From Caldilineaceae bacterium (GTDB lineage: Bacteria; Chloroflexota; Anaerolineae; Caldilineales; Caldilineaceae), in NCBI GenBank assembly GCA_026645575.1, contig JAPKMW010000040.1, positions 1 through 64,000 on the forward strand: a DNA stretch of 64,000 nt, written 5' to 3'. The notes beneath the pieces were generated by a model. The model was not told where the DNA came from. It saw only the letters and a program-made list of their open reading frames with translations, and did no database searches. Of this stretch, positions 1 through 7,906 are shown piece by piece. Made by a program: the position numbers and the translations under genes. Positions within the stretch are counted from its first letter, which is position 1; the number at the start of each line of letters is the position of its first letter.

Positions 1-165
1 CTGGTTTACTTGGCTCCGGCAAGCTCGCTCAGGCCATTCGCACACCTTGATTACCGATTTTGATTCTTAAATTTCATAAGGGTCTCGCAGACCCTACAGG
101 TCTCTAGCAGTGAATCCATCTTGCACAAGTCCTGAACAAATGAATCCACTCCAATAAGGCGCAAA
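1..165. other. Left-edge non-coding stretch
   Basis: No supportable gene. Every forward frame from base 1 closes by base 69, so the first bases could be the tail of an upstream gene, but none of the possible tails is recognisable. A short inverted repeat (GGTCT at 81-85, AGACC at 89-93) lies here. It resembles in style the palindromes with a GTCCGTGAC centre found elsewhere in the window. Confidence 0.5.
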
Positions 166-1311
166 ATGAACTACCAAACTCTACTCACCTATTTCGACAC
201 GCACCACGGCGCCATGCTGGATCTTGTGCGCCAACTGGTGACGCAGGAGACGCCCAGCAGCGATAAGGCGCGACTCGATGCTTTTGCCGATTTTCTGGCC
301 GATCGCTTTGGCGCGGTTGGCGCCACCGTGGAAGTCATTCCCAATGAGAAGCGCGGCAACCATGTGCGCGCCCGCTTTGCCGCACCTACCGCGGAGCCAA
401 CCGCCAAACCGGCGCTGATTCTCTGTCACTTTGACACCGTTTGGCCGGTGGGATCGTTAAATACCCACCCTTTTCGCATTGAGGAGGGCAAAGCCTACGG
501 TCCCGGCATCTTTGACATGCAATCGAGCCTGATGCTGGCCGAATATGCGTTGCGCGCCGTCACCGATTTGCAGTTGACCCTGCCCCGCCCAGTCACGGTG
601 TTGATGACTTCTGATGAAGAGGTGGGCAGCCTGACTTCGTGGGATTTGATTGAAGCAGAAGCCCAACAAGCCGCCTATGTGCTGGTGATGGAGTCGCCGC
701 TACCGGGGGGTGTTCTCAAGACGCGCCGCAAGGGGGGTGGCGGCTTTACCGTAGAAGTGACCGGGCGCGCCGCTCATGCCGGCGTCGAGCCGGAGAAGGG
801 GATCAACGCCATTGTCGAACTGGCGCACCAGGCGATCAAGCTGCACGCCATGAACGATTTTGACAAAGGTTCAACGGTGACGGTCGGTGTCATTCAAGGC
901 GGCACCGTCTCCAACGTTGTGCCGGCCAGCGCCAGCGCCAAGATCGATTGTCGCATCTGGACCAAGGAGGAAGGGGAACGCATTGAAGCCGCCATTCGTG
1001 GGATGCAACCGGTCTTGCCCGGCGCCCAACTGAAGATCAGCGGCGGTTGGAATCGCCCTCCGCTCGAACGCAGCGTGACCGGCCCGCTCTTTGAACAGGC
1101 GCAGGTGATTGGTCGCAAACTGGGGCTGGAACTGGAAGAAGGTGGCACCGGCGGCGGCAGCGACGGCAACATCACCGGCGCGCTCGGCATTCCCACGTTG
1201 GATGGGTTGGGCGTACCCGGCCACGGCGCCCACGCTGATCATGAGCATATTGAGGTGGACAAGATCAGTTCCCGCGCCGCCCTGTTGGTGGCATTATTAC
1301 TGGAGTTGTAA
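166..1311 (+). CDS. M20 family zinc metallopeptidase (carboxypeptidase G2-like)
   Basis: Predicted cytoplasmic dinuclear-zinc peptidase or amidohydrolase of the M20/ArgE/CPG2 family, removing a C-terminal or acyl-linked amino acid from a small substrate. The first zinc motif is LCHFDTVW (H88, D90). The bridging Asp is D118 in GPGIFDMQ, and the catalytic Glu pair is in DEEVGS (E151-E152). A further ligand is probably E176, and the last is a His in the GHGAHADHEH segment near the C-terminus. The middle segment (about 185-300) is the usual lid/dimerisation domain with RAAHAGVEPEKG. At 381 aa it is a normal full length. There is no signal peptide. It is followed 67 bp later by a reductase gene, with a palindrome between them. 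Substrate cannot be told from sequence. Confidence 0.9.
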   Translation: MNYQTLLTYFDTHHGAMLDLVRQLVTQETPSSDKARLDAFADFLADRFGAVGATVEVIPNEKRGNHVRARFAAPTAEPTAKPALILCHFDTVWPVGSLNTHPFRIEEGKAYGPGIFDMQSSLMLAEYALRAVTDLQLTLPRPVTVLMTSDEEVGSLTSWDLIEAEAQQAAYVLVMESPLPGGVLKTRRKGGGGFTVEVTGRAAHAGVEPEKGINAIVELAHQAIKLHAMNDFDKGSTVTVGVIQGGTVSNVVPASASAKIDCRIWTKEEGERIEAAIRGMQPVLPGAQLKISGGWNRPPLERSVTGPLFEQAQVIGRKLGLELEEGGTGGGSDGNITGALGIPTLDGLGVPGHGAHADHEHIEVDKISSRAALLVALLLEL

Positions 1312-1315
1312 TTTT

Positions 1316-1350
1316 CCGCTCGTAGCCGGTCCGTGACCGGCTACGAGCGG
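1316..1350. repeat. Perfect palindrome with GTCCGTGAC centre (copy 1)
   Basis: A 16-bp stem (1316-1331 with 1335-1350) surrounds a 3-nt centre, starting 4 bp after the peptidase stop. Stem next to the centre is CCGGTC/GACCGG. It belongs to the family also seen at 2455-2511, 4271-4366, 21670-21842, 23388-23456 and 63770-63824. It could fold in RNA as a strong hairpin but has no T-tract. Confidence 0.9.
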
Positions 1351-1378
1351 ACTGGCTAACATAGAACAGGAACGCATC

Positions 1379-2386
1379 ATGACACAAATGACCAGCCGGG
1401 AAATTCGGCTCAAGCGGCGTCCGGTCGGGCTGCCCAGCGCCGACGATTTTGAACTAACAACTGTCACCCTACCGGCGCCAGGGGCAGGAGAGATGGTGGT
1501 GCGCAATCGCTATATGTCGGTTGATCCCTACATGCGGGGGCGCATGGTGGATCGCAAGAGCTATGTACCCCCCTTTGCCCTGGGCGAAACGCTCCAAGGT
1601 GGGGCGGTGGGCCAGGTGGTGCAATCAAACGGTGGCAAGTTCAACGAAGGCGATTATGTCTTGCACGGGTTAGGTTGGCGGGAAGCCTTTCTCAGCGACG
1701 GCAAGGGGTTGGCCCCTATCGATCCCACCATTGCTCCTGTGCAAGCCTTCTTAGGCGCGGTGGGGATGCCGGGGCAGACGGCCTACTTTGGGTTGCTCGA
1801 TATTGGTCAACCCAAGGCAGGCGAGACGGTCTTTGTTTCGGCGGCAGCAGGCGCCGTCGGCTCGGTGGTCTGTCAGATTGCCAAGCTCAAGGGCTGTCGC
1901 GTCGTGGGGAGTGTCGGGTCACAAGCCAAGGTGGATTGGTTGGTCAATGAACTTGGGGTTGATGCTGCGTTCAATTACAAAGAAGTGTCAAACTTAAAAG
2001 CCGAACTGGGCAAGCATTGCCCCAATGGCATTGACATTTACTTTGAAAATGTCGGCGGCGATCATCTGGAAGCGGCATTAACTCACTTGAATCAAAATGG
2101 CCGCATCCCTGTTTGCGGTATGATTTCCCAATACAACGCCACCGAAGCGACGCCAGGCCCCAGCAACCTGGGCCTGATCATCGGCAAACGGCTCAAACTC
2201 CAGGGCTTTATCGTCTCCGACTACCGGGCGCGCACCAGTGAGTTTTATGCCGACATGAAAAGCTGGATCGCCGCCGGCCAGATCAAGTGGCAGGAAACCG
2301 TTATCGAAGGGATCGAAAACGCACCATCCGCTTTTATCGGGCTGTTCACCGGTGAAAATCTGGGTAAAATGTTGGTAAAACTATAA
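1379..2386 (+). CDS. NADP-dependent zinc-free MDR oxidoreductase (CurA/PTGR-like)
   Basis: Medium-chain dehydrogenase/reductase of the zinc-independent branch that includes prostaglandin reductase and E. coli CurA; such enzymes reduce the double bond of enones with NADPH. The N-terminal GroES-like domain carries the family block YMSVDPYMRGRM (about residues 45-56). The Rossmann nucleotide-binding loop is AAAGAVGSVVCQIAK (about 156-170). GKMLVKL at the end is typical. No zinc-ligand cysteines are present, and 335 aa is the normal length. The ATG at 1379 follows ACAGGAACG; an in-frame ATG three codons later is a possible alternative. It is separated from the peptidase by a palindrome, so co-transcription is possible but unproven. 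Confidence 0.88.
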   Translation: MTQMTSREIRLKRRPVGLPSADDFELTTVTLPAPGAGEMVVRNRYMSVDPYMRGRMVDRKSYVPPFALGETLQGGAVGQVVQSNGGKFNEGDYVLHGLGWREAFLSDGKGLAPIDPTIAPVQAFLGAVGMPGQTAYFGLLDIGQPKAGETVFVSAAAGAVGSVVCQIAKLKGCRVVGSVGSQAKVDWLVNELGVDAAFNYKEVSNLKAELGKHCPNGIDIYFENVGGDHLEAALTHLNQNGRIPVCGMISQYNATEATPGPSNLGLIIGKRLKLQGFIVSDYRARTSEFYADMKSWIAAGQIKWQETVIEGIENAPSAFIGLFTGENLGKMLVKL

Positions 2387-2454
2387 CAGCATCAGTCCTT
2401 AATAACTCCTTAACTTCTCCGCCGCACCTTCGCAATGACTCTTTGCTATTGTAG

Positions 2455-2511
2455 CCGCAACAATTGAGCTTGTAGCCGGTCCGTGACCGGCTACAAGCTC
2501 AATTGTTGCGG
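2455..2511. repeat. 57-bp perfect palindrome with GTCCGTGAC centre (copy 2)
   Basis: Stem of 27 bp (2455-2481 with 2485-2511) around the centre CGT. The inner 13 bp match copy 1 almost exactly, but the outer stem is different and still fully self-complementary. It lies between two same-direction genes, in a 208-bp gap with no other feature. Confidence 0.92.
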
Positions 2512-2594
2512 TATATCTTGATAGCCACCGCCGCCTTCTCTGCCGCCCATTTATCTGAAGCGAACTTGCGGATCAAGTTAAAGGAGTTTCTGCT

Positions 2595-4247
2595 ATGAAC
2601 CGACTGTACCAATGGGGTGGGTTGCTCCTACCCCTACTCTTGACGCTGACAAGCTGTGCGAGCGTCCTCACCCAACCAATGCTTCTCCCCAATCAATCAT
2701 TTACGGCAATTGCCTTGAATGGGGACCAAAACCACGGCGCTCCGGCCCCTGTTCCCACAACCATCTTGCCGCTGACGACCTTGCCGACGTTAGTTAACGA
2801 ATTGCATGAGCGCCTGGCCGAACATGCCGACCAGGCGACCTTCCTGGCCCTAGTGCAAAGCGGGCAAGGGGACCAAGCATTTGCAGAAGCCTTTCATCAC
2901 GGCGATGAACTCTTCGAGACGCAATTTAACGCCCTGGACGGTGTGGGTGCGCAAGTGGGACAGGGCTTGCGCTTTACTCAGGCGCCACGCGTCGATCTGA
3001 ACGGTCCCGGCGAATGGGCCAACCATTTCCCCAGACGGATCACTGGCCCCAATGCGGAGGCGTGTAACCAGTGCCACGGCACGCCCTTTGATGATGGCGC
3101 CGGGCGGGCGATCAACAACAATGTGCGCGATCCTGGTCACACCGGCAACCCCGGTCAGTTTATTGTACGCAACACGCCCCACACCTTTGCCGCCGGCGCA
3201 GTGCAAGTCTTAGCCGAAGAGATGACCGAAGAACTCCACGCCCAACAAACCGCTGCCAGCAACCATGCCTGCGCGATCGCCCAACCAGTGACTGCCGAAC
3301 TCAGCGCCAAAGGCATCAGCTTTGGGCGGATCGTGGTTACACCGCAGACGACAACCCCTTGCACCGTGACCATTGACGCCAGCGGGGTTGTGGGCGTCAA
3401 CCCCGATTTGGTGGTGCGCCCTTTTCAATGGAAAGGGGTGATTGCCTCTGTGCGTGCCTTCAATCGTGACGCCTCCCACCAGGAGTTGGGAATGCAAGCC
3501 GTGGAAATTGTCGGCGAGGGGGTCGATGGTGATAGCGACGGCGTGGTCAATGAACTAACCGTTGGCGACCAAACCGCACTGGCCCTCTATGTCGCCGCCC
3601 AGCCGCGACCGACCACCCGCCTGGAACTTGCCAACCTGGGCTTACTCGATCCGTTGACGGCAGCCGAACAGACGGCCATTGTCCAAGGTGGGCAACGCTT
3701 TCATCAGGTTGGCTGCACCCATTGCCATACGCCCCAACTGACCATTACCGACCCCGTCTTTTACGAGCCAAGCCAGAACCCCGCTTACCGCGATCAGCAA
3801 TTCCCCGCCGGTCAAGATCCGGTAGCGCTGGGGGTTGACCCAATGCAACCAATCCGCTTTGACCTCACCCAGGATCAACCGGACAACCAGATCACAGTCG
3901 GCAACCGCACCTACCACCTGGGCGCCTTCCATCGTACACCAACTGGCGGCGCACTCATCCCGCTCTATGGCGACCTGAAACGGCATGATATGGGGCCGGA
4001 GTTAGCCGAAACCATTAACGACGAAGGCATCCCCGCTAGCGTCTTCCTCACCGAAAATCTCTGGGGCGTCGGCTCGACAGCGCCCTATCTGCATGATGGT
4101 CGCGCCACAACGCTAACCGAAGCAATCTTGGCCCACGGTGGCGAAGGCGCGCCCAGTCGCACCGCCTTTGTCAACCTTGCCCCAGCCGACCAAGCAGCCA
4201 TCATCGCCTTTCTCAACAATCTGGTTCTCTTCAAAGCCCCGCAGTAA
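2595..4247 (+). CDS. Di-haem c-type lipoprotein, DUF1111/DHOR family
   Basis: Exported di-haem oxidoreductase related to bacterial cytochrome c peroxidases (DUF1111, 'di-haem oxidoreductase, putative peroxidase'). A hydrophobic N-terminus ends in a lipobox (TLTSC, Cys21), so it should be membrane-anchored on the outside. Two haem-binding motifs are visible: CNQCH at residues 157-161 and CTHCH at 374-378. The C-terminal block APYLHDGRATTLTEAIL is characteristic of the family. Length (550 aa) is typical. An SD-like AAAGGAG precedes the ATG. Family members are often linked to extracellular peroxide or electron handling, but the physiological partner is unknown and no electron carrier gene lies nearby. 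Confidence 0.9.
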   Translation: MNRLYQWGGLLLPLLLTLTSCASVLTQPMLLPNQSFTAIALNGDQNHGAPAPVPTTILPLTTLPTLVNELHERLAEHADQATFLALVQSGQGDQAFAEAFHHGDELFETQFNALDGVGAQVGQGLRFTQAPRVDLNGPGEWANHFPRRITGPNAEACNQCHGTPFDDGAGRAINNNVRDPGHTGNPGQFIVRNTPHTFAAGAVQVLAEEMTEELHAQQTAASNHACAIAQPVTAELSAKGISFGRIVVTPQTTTPCTVTIDASGVVGVNPDLVVRPFQWKGVIASVRAFNRDASHQELGMQAVEIVGEGVDGDSDGVVNELTVGDQTALALYVAAQPRPTTRLELANLGLLDPLTAAEQTAIVQGGQRFHQVGCTHCHTPQLTITDPVFYEPSQNPAYRDQQFPAGQDPVALGVDPMQPIRFDLTQDQPDNQITVGNRTYHLGAFHRTPTGGALIPLYGDLKRHDMGPELAETINDEGIPASVFLTENLWGVGSTAPYLHDGRATTLTEAILAHGGEGAPSRTAFVNLAPADQAAIIAFLNNLVLFKAPQ

Positions 4248-4270
4248 GCATCGACAAAGAACTTCCCGGC

Positions 4271-4366
4271 CCGCTCCTGGCGAGTCCATGACTGCCCCAA
4301 ACCGCTCCTGGCGAGTCCGTGACTCGCCCCAAACCGCTTCTGGCGAGTCCGTGACTCGCCAGAAGC
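4271..4366. repeat. Three tandem ~32-bp units; the last is a perfect GTCCGTGAC-type palindrome
   Basis: Three successive units begin at 4271, 4302 and 4334, each starting CCGCT(C/T)CTGGCGAGTCC. The third (4336-4366) is a 31-bp perfect palindrome with stem GGCGAGTC/GACTCGCC. The first two keep the left arm but have a degraded right arm. The centre matches the other palindromes although the stem is different. It directly follows the DUF1111 gene in a 306-bp gap. The rest of the gap, upstream of the response regulator, shows no clear promoter. Confidence 0.85.
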
Positions 4367-4553
4367 AGCATTTTAGCCATAGCGCCTTAACAAGATCGCA
4401 ACAACTTTGCCAGAACTTTTCAACAATTGCGGTATAGAGTTGGGGAGCAGCACAAGTTACAGCTAAAATAGCGTAAGCAAAACAATAACCAGATTCATTG
4501 ATAACAGATACCCGTGCTTACAATTATGCAGCAGCGGGTTGGGGGTGGGAACG

Positions 4554-5234
4554 ATGAAGCGGATTCTCGTGGTTGATGACAAAGCCAACATGCGGCGGCT
4601 CCTCCAAGAGTACTTAACGGAGCAAGGCTACGGCGTGACAACCGCCGAAAATGGGCGGCAGGCCCTCTTTGCCGCGCGTCATGAACCGCCCGACTTGATT
4701 CTCCTCGACATCATGATGCCGGAGATGGATGGTTATGCCTTTCTCCAGAGCTACCGCCAGGAAGCGCAGACGCCGATCATCTTTCTCACCGCCAAGGTCG
4801 AGGAGACCGACAAGGTGATCGGGTTAGAATTGGGCGCCGATGATTACATCACCAAGCCGTTTGGGATGCGTGAACTGCTGGCGCGTGTACGGGCTGTTTT
4901 ACGCCGCACGGGTGAGGCTGCACCGACCAGCGAAATTCTACGCGCCGCCGATATTGTTCTCGACAAAGGCAGCCGCCAAGTGACGGTGGGGATGCAATCG
5001 GTTAAACTGACCCCTTCGGAATTTGATCTGCTGGCAGCGCTCATGCGGATGCCCGGTCGTGTGCTGGCGCGGCAGGACCTCTTGGAGCATCTGCCCGGCG
5101 AAGTCTTTGAAGGCGCCGAACGCTCGATTGACGTTCATGTCCGCCACCTGCGCAAAAAGATCGAACCCGACCCGCAAAACCCGCGCTATGTGGAGACGGT
5201 ATTTGGCGTCGGTTATCGTTTTGCCCCCAGTTAG
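4554..5234 (+). CDS. OmpR/PhoB-family response regulator
   Basis: DNA-binding response regulator. The receiver domain (residues 1-115) has the acidic pair D8/D9, the phospho-acceptor D52 in LLDIMMPEMDG, switch residue T79 and K101 in the ITKPFG block. The C-terminal winged-helix domain (about 125-226) ends GVGYRFAPS, typical for the class. The start is taken at the ATG at 4554, which follows GGGGGTGGGAACG; an upstream in-frame TTG (4539) would add only MGVGT and sits on the SD-like tract. The partner kinase follows 52 bp downstream. The regulated genes are not evident. Confidence 0.95.
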   Translation: MKRILVVDDKANMRRLLQEYLTEQGYGVTTAENGRQALFAARHEPPDLILLDIMMPEMDGYAFLQSYRQEAQTPIIFLTAKVEETDKVIGLELGADDYITKPFGMRELLARVRAVLRRTGEAAPTSEILRAADIVLDKGSRQVTVGMQSVKLTPSEFDLLAALMRMPGRVLARQDLLEHLPGEVFEGAERSIDVHVRHLRKKIEPDPQNPRYVETVFGVGYRFAPS

Positions 5235-5286
5235 AGCAGTAAGACAGTCACTGTCCCACTGTCCCACTGTAACAGAGGATGCCGCT

Positions 5287-6651
5287 GTGCGTTCACTTAC
5301 CTGGAAACTGACCCTGTTTGTCATCAGCGTTAGCCTGTTGAGCATTGCCATTGTCTTTCTGCTGGCCCGCTGGATCACGGTGCGCGAGTTCGATCGATTG
5401 GTCATCGCCCAGACGCGCAGTGATGTTATTGCGCGGGCGACAACCCATTACCAACAGGTGGGCAGTTGGCAAGGGGTGATCGGTGCTATGCCGCGACCCA
5501 GTCGCGAAGGCGCCCCGCCCCCGCCGCCGGGACAGACGCCCCCCCGCCCCTTTGCCATCCTCGACCAACAGGGCTGTGTTGTCTTGCCGGCCGGCCGTTT
5601 TGACTTGGGCGATTGCAATCCATCAATGGGGCCAGAAGAACGGGAGCCATTGGTGCTGGACGATCAACCCATCGGCACCCTGGTTACGGTCAACACCAAT
5701 CCCGGGCTAAACCGGGTGGAGGCGGCCTATCTTATGCGCACCAATCGCGCAATCCTCTGGAGCGCGGTCGGGGCAACCTTGCTGGCGGTAATGGTTGGGC
5801 TGGTGACGGCGCGGGCATTGGTGCGCCCTTTGCAACGGTTAACGGTGGCAATTCGGGCCATGGCCGCCGGTGATTTGCGCCAGGAAGTGTCGATTCAATC
5901 ACAGGATGAGATCGGTGAATTAGCCAGCGCCTTCAACCAAATGAGCGCCGACCTGGCGCGCGCCAATCAAGCCCGCCGCCAGATGACCGCCGACATTGCC
6001 CATGACCTGCGCAATCCATTGATGGTGATGATTGGTTATCTGGAAGCCATGCGCGACGGCGTTCTCGAACCGACACCCAAACGGCTGGCAACCCTTTATG
6101 ACGAAGCGCACCATCTCCAGCATCTGGTCAACGATCTGCGCACCCTCTCCTTGGCCGATGCCGGCGAGTTAACACTGCAACGGGAAGCGATTTCCCCAAC
6201 AGATCTGCTCCTGCGCGCCTACCGCGCCTGGTTGAGTCAAGCGCAACAGCGCGACATTGCCTTGCTTTGTCGGGCGCCGGAGGGGTTACCGCCATTTTCA
6301 GTGGATGCCGAACGGATCAATCAGGTGCTGAACAATCTGATCAGTAATGCCTTGCGTTACACGCCGCCATCTGGTCGCATTGTACTGGCCGCACAACAAC
6401 AAAAAGAGCAGATCATCTTGACGGTTCAGGACAATGGCGCCGGCATCGCCGCCGACCATCTGCCCTTCATCTTTGACCGCTTCTATCGCGCCGATCCCGC
6501 CCGCACCGAAACCGGTGGCGAATCAGGGTTGGGGTTAGCCATCGCCCGCTCGATTGTCGAAGCACATAGTGGTACACTGCGGGTTGAGTCAGCCGGCGTT
6601 GACCAAGGTGCAACGTTCAGCGTCTGCTTACCGCTGATGACAACGCATTGA
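5287..6651 (+). CDS. Membrane sensor histidine kinase (BaeS/HAMP type)
   Basis: Sensor kinase partner of the preceding regulator. TM1 is at about residues 8-28, an extracytoplasmic loop runs to about 155 and contains a Pro-rich stretch near 77-88, and TM2 is at about 156-174. HAMP follows (about 175-228), then HisKA with the phospho-acceptor H239 in IAHDLRNP. The HATPase domain has the N-box NQVLNNLISNALRY, DNGAGI and GLGLAIARS. The start is set at the GTG at 5287 because AGAGGA lies 9 nt upstream and the first residues (VRSLTWKLTLF) lead into TM1. The open frame extends back to 5023 only because it overlaps the regulator in another frame. The stimulus is unknown. Confidence 0.93.
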   Translation: MRSLTWKLTLFVISVSLLSIAIVFLLARWITVREFDRLVIAQTRSDVIARATTHYQQVGSWQGVIGAMPRPSREGAPPPPPGQTPPRPFAILDQQGCVVLPAGRFDLGDCNPSMGPEEREPLVLDDQPIGTLVTVNTNPGLNRVEAAYLMRTNRAILWSAVGATLLAVMVGLVTARALVRPLQRLTVAIRAMAAGDLRQEVSIQSQDEIGELASAFNQMSADLARANQARRQMTADIAHDLRNPLMVMIGYLEAMRDGVLEPTPKRLATLYDEAHHLQHLVNDLRTLSLADAGELTLQREAISPTDLLLRAYRAWLSQAQQRDIALLCRAPEGLPPFSVDAERINQVLNNLISNALRYTPPSGRIVLAAQQQKEQIILTVQDNGAGIAADHLPFIFDRFYRADPARTETGGESGLGLAIARSIVEAHSGTLRVESAGVDQGATFSVCLPLMTTH

Positions 6652-6694
6652 TCGACGCTATGGCGTTCCTATCGCAAAATACGAGTGTACCAAT

Positions 6695-6724
6695 TTGACG
6701 AACAATGCCTTGATATGCTATCTT
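6695..6724 (+). promoter_or_regulatory. Candidate sigma-70 promoter of the lacI-type gene
   Basis: TTGACG (6695-6700) and TATCTT (6719-6724) are separated by 18 bp. The downstream element overlaps the first unit of a 13-bp iteron array, so a protein bound to the array would sit over the start of transcription. Confidence 0.5.
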
Positions 6725-6769
6725 ACTAATACGTTTTACTAATAGCATTTACTAACACTCTTTAGTAGA
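6723..6769. promoter_or_regulatory. Four-unit 13-bp-period iteron array upstream of the LacI-type regulator
   Basis: The octamers TTACTAAT, TTACTAAT, TTACTAAC and TTAGTAGA begin at 6723, 6736, 6749 and 6762, exactly 13 bp apart, with unrelated 5-bp spacers. The array lies 34 bp before the regulator start codon and just downstream of a candidate promoter. A multi-site operator is the simplest reading. The usual LacI-family site is a single palindrome, so either the regulator is unusual or another protein binds here. Confidence 0.7.
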
Positions 6770-6802
6770 ACACCAACCAACTTTTGCTAGACTCAAATCA
6801 TA

Positions 6803-7840
6803 ATGGAAAAAAACAAAAATCGTAACCGTCCCCCGTCCATGAAGGATGTGGCGAAGCAGGCCGGTGTTTCGCAAACGACTGTCTCATTTGTGATCAACCA
6901 AGTCGAAAGCGCCAACATTCCGCCAGAAACGCAGGAACGGGTCTTTGCTGCGATTGATCAGCTTCGCTACCGCCCAAATGCGATGGCGCGCCAACTGCGT
7001 TCCAATCGCACACAGACCCTGGGCTTTATTTCGGATGTTGTCGCCACCACCCCCTTTGCCGGGAAGATTATTCAAGGCGCACAGGACGCCGCTTGGGCGC
7101 AGGGCTATCTGCTTCTGGTGGTCAACACTGGTGGCGATGATGCTGTAACCAATGCAGCAGTGGAAACTTTGTTGGAACGGCGGGTGGACGGCATTCTTTA
7201 TGCCACGATGTACCATCGTGTGGTCACCCCGCCCCCCCAAGTGTGCGAGGCGCCGACCGTGCTGCTCGATTGCTTTGTGGCTGATCGCAGCCTGCCGTCC
7301 GTGGCGCCCAATGAGGTGCAAGGGGGCTATGAGGCAACCGCGGCCCTCCTGCGCAAGGGACATACCCGCATTGGCCTGATCAACGATGTTGCCCCCGTAC
7401 CAGCAATGATTGGCAGGCAACAAGGCTATCGACAGGCCCTGACCGATTTCGGTGTCGCCTATGACGAACAGTTGATCACCCAGCAAGCGAGTGACCAACC
7501 AGGTGGCTATGCCGGCTTGGAAGCGCTTCTTGCCCTGCCGACGGCGCCAACGGCCCTCTTTTGTTTTAATGATCGCATGGCGATGGGTGCCTATCAATAT
7601 GCACGCAAACGGGGGATGCGCATTCCCGAGGATCTCGCCGTCATTGGTTTTGACAACCAAGAGTTAATTGCGCCCTATTTGGAGCCACCTTTAACTACGA
7701 TGGAATTACCTCACTACGGCATGGGCCAGTGGGCCGTAACCCATCTTTTAGCATTGATCGAACAAGCCGATCTCCCAAGCGACAATTCCCCCGTTCAACA
7801 TCTGTATGAATGTCCGCTCATTGCGCGTGCATCCATATAA
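6803..7840 (+). CDS. LacI-family sugar-responsive transcriptional regulator
   Basis: Has an N-terminal LacI helix-turn-helix (about residues 12-35, MKDVAKQAGVSQTTVSFVI) and hinge (RYRPNAMARQLRSNRT, about 55-70). A periplasmic-binding-like effector domain follows to residue 345, containing ALFCFNDRMAMGAYQ and the late block DLAVIGFDNQE. It sits 66 bp upstream of a CUT1 sugar importer, followed further on by a GH32 enzyme, so a local repressor responding to a sucrose- or fructan-derived sugar is a reasonable inference. The iteron array in front of the gene suggests autoregulation with read-through into the transporter. Confidence 0.93.
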   Translation: MEKNKNRNRPPSMKDVAKQAGVSQTTVSFVINQVESANIPPETQERVFAAIDQLRYRPNAMARQLRSNRTQTLGFISDVVATTPFAGKIIQGAQDAAWAQGYLLLVVNTGGDDAVTNAAVETLLERRVDGILYATMYHRVVTPPPQVCEAPTVLLDCFVADRSLPSVAPNEVQGGYEATAALLRKGHTRIGLINDVAPVPAMIGRQQGYRQALTDFGVAYDEQLITQQASDQPGGYAGLEALLALPTAPTALFCFNDRMAMGAYQYARKRGMRIPEDLAVIGFDNQELIAPYLEPPLTTMELPHYGMGQWAVTHLLALIEQADLPSDNSPVQHLYECPLIARASI

Positions 7841-7906
7841 ATTCCGGCTTTTGCGTTATCGTTGTTCCATTCCATTTTTGATTGCATTACACAAAGGAGA
7901 CAAACC

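Noticed and set aside
4138..4437. Open frame covering the triple palindrome unit
   Set aside because: It is created by the repeats and overlaps the end of the di-haem protein gene; no start signal.
5023..5286. N-terminal extension of the histidine kinase overlapping the response regulator
   Set aside because: The extension is rich in Arg, Cys and Trp and is read over conserved regulator codons. The GTG at 5287 has an SD and leads straight into TM1.
6884..7660. 258-codon minus-strand frame opposite the LacI regulator
   Set aside because: Shadow of a clear LacI-family protein; no start signal or family resemblance.
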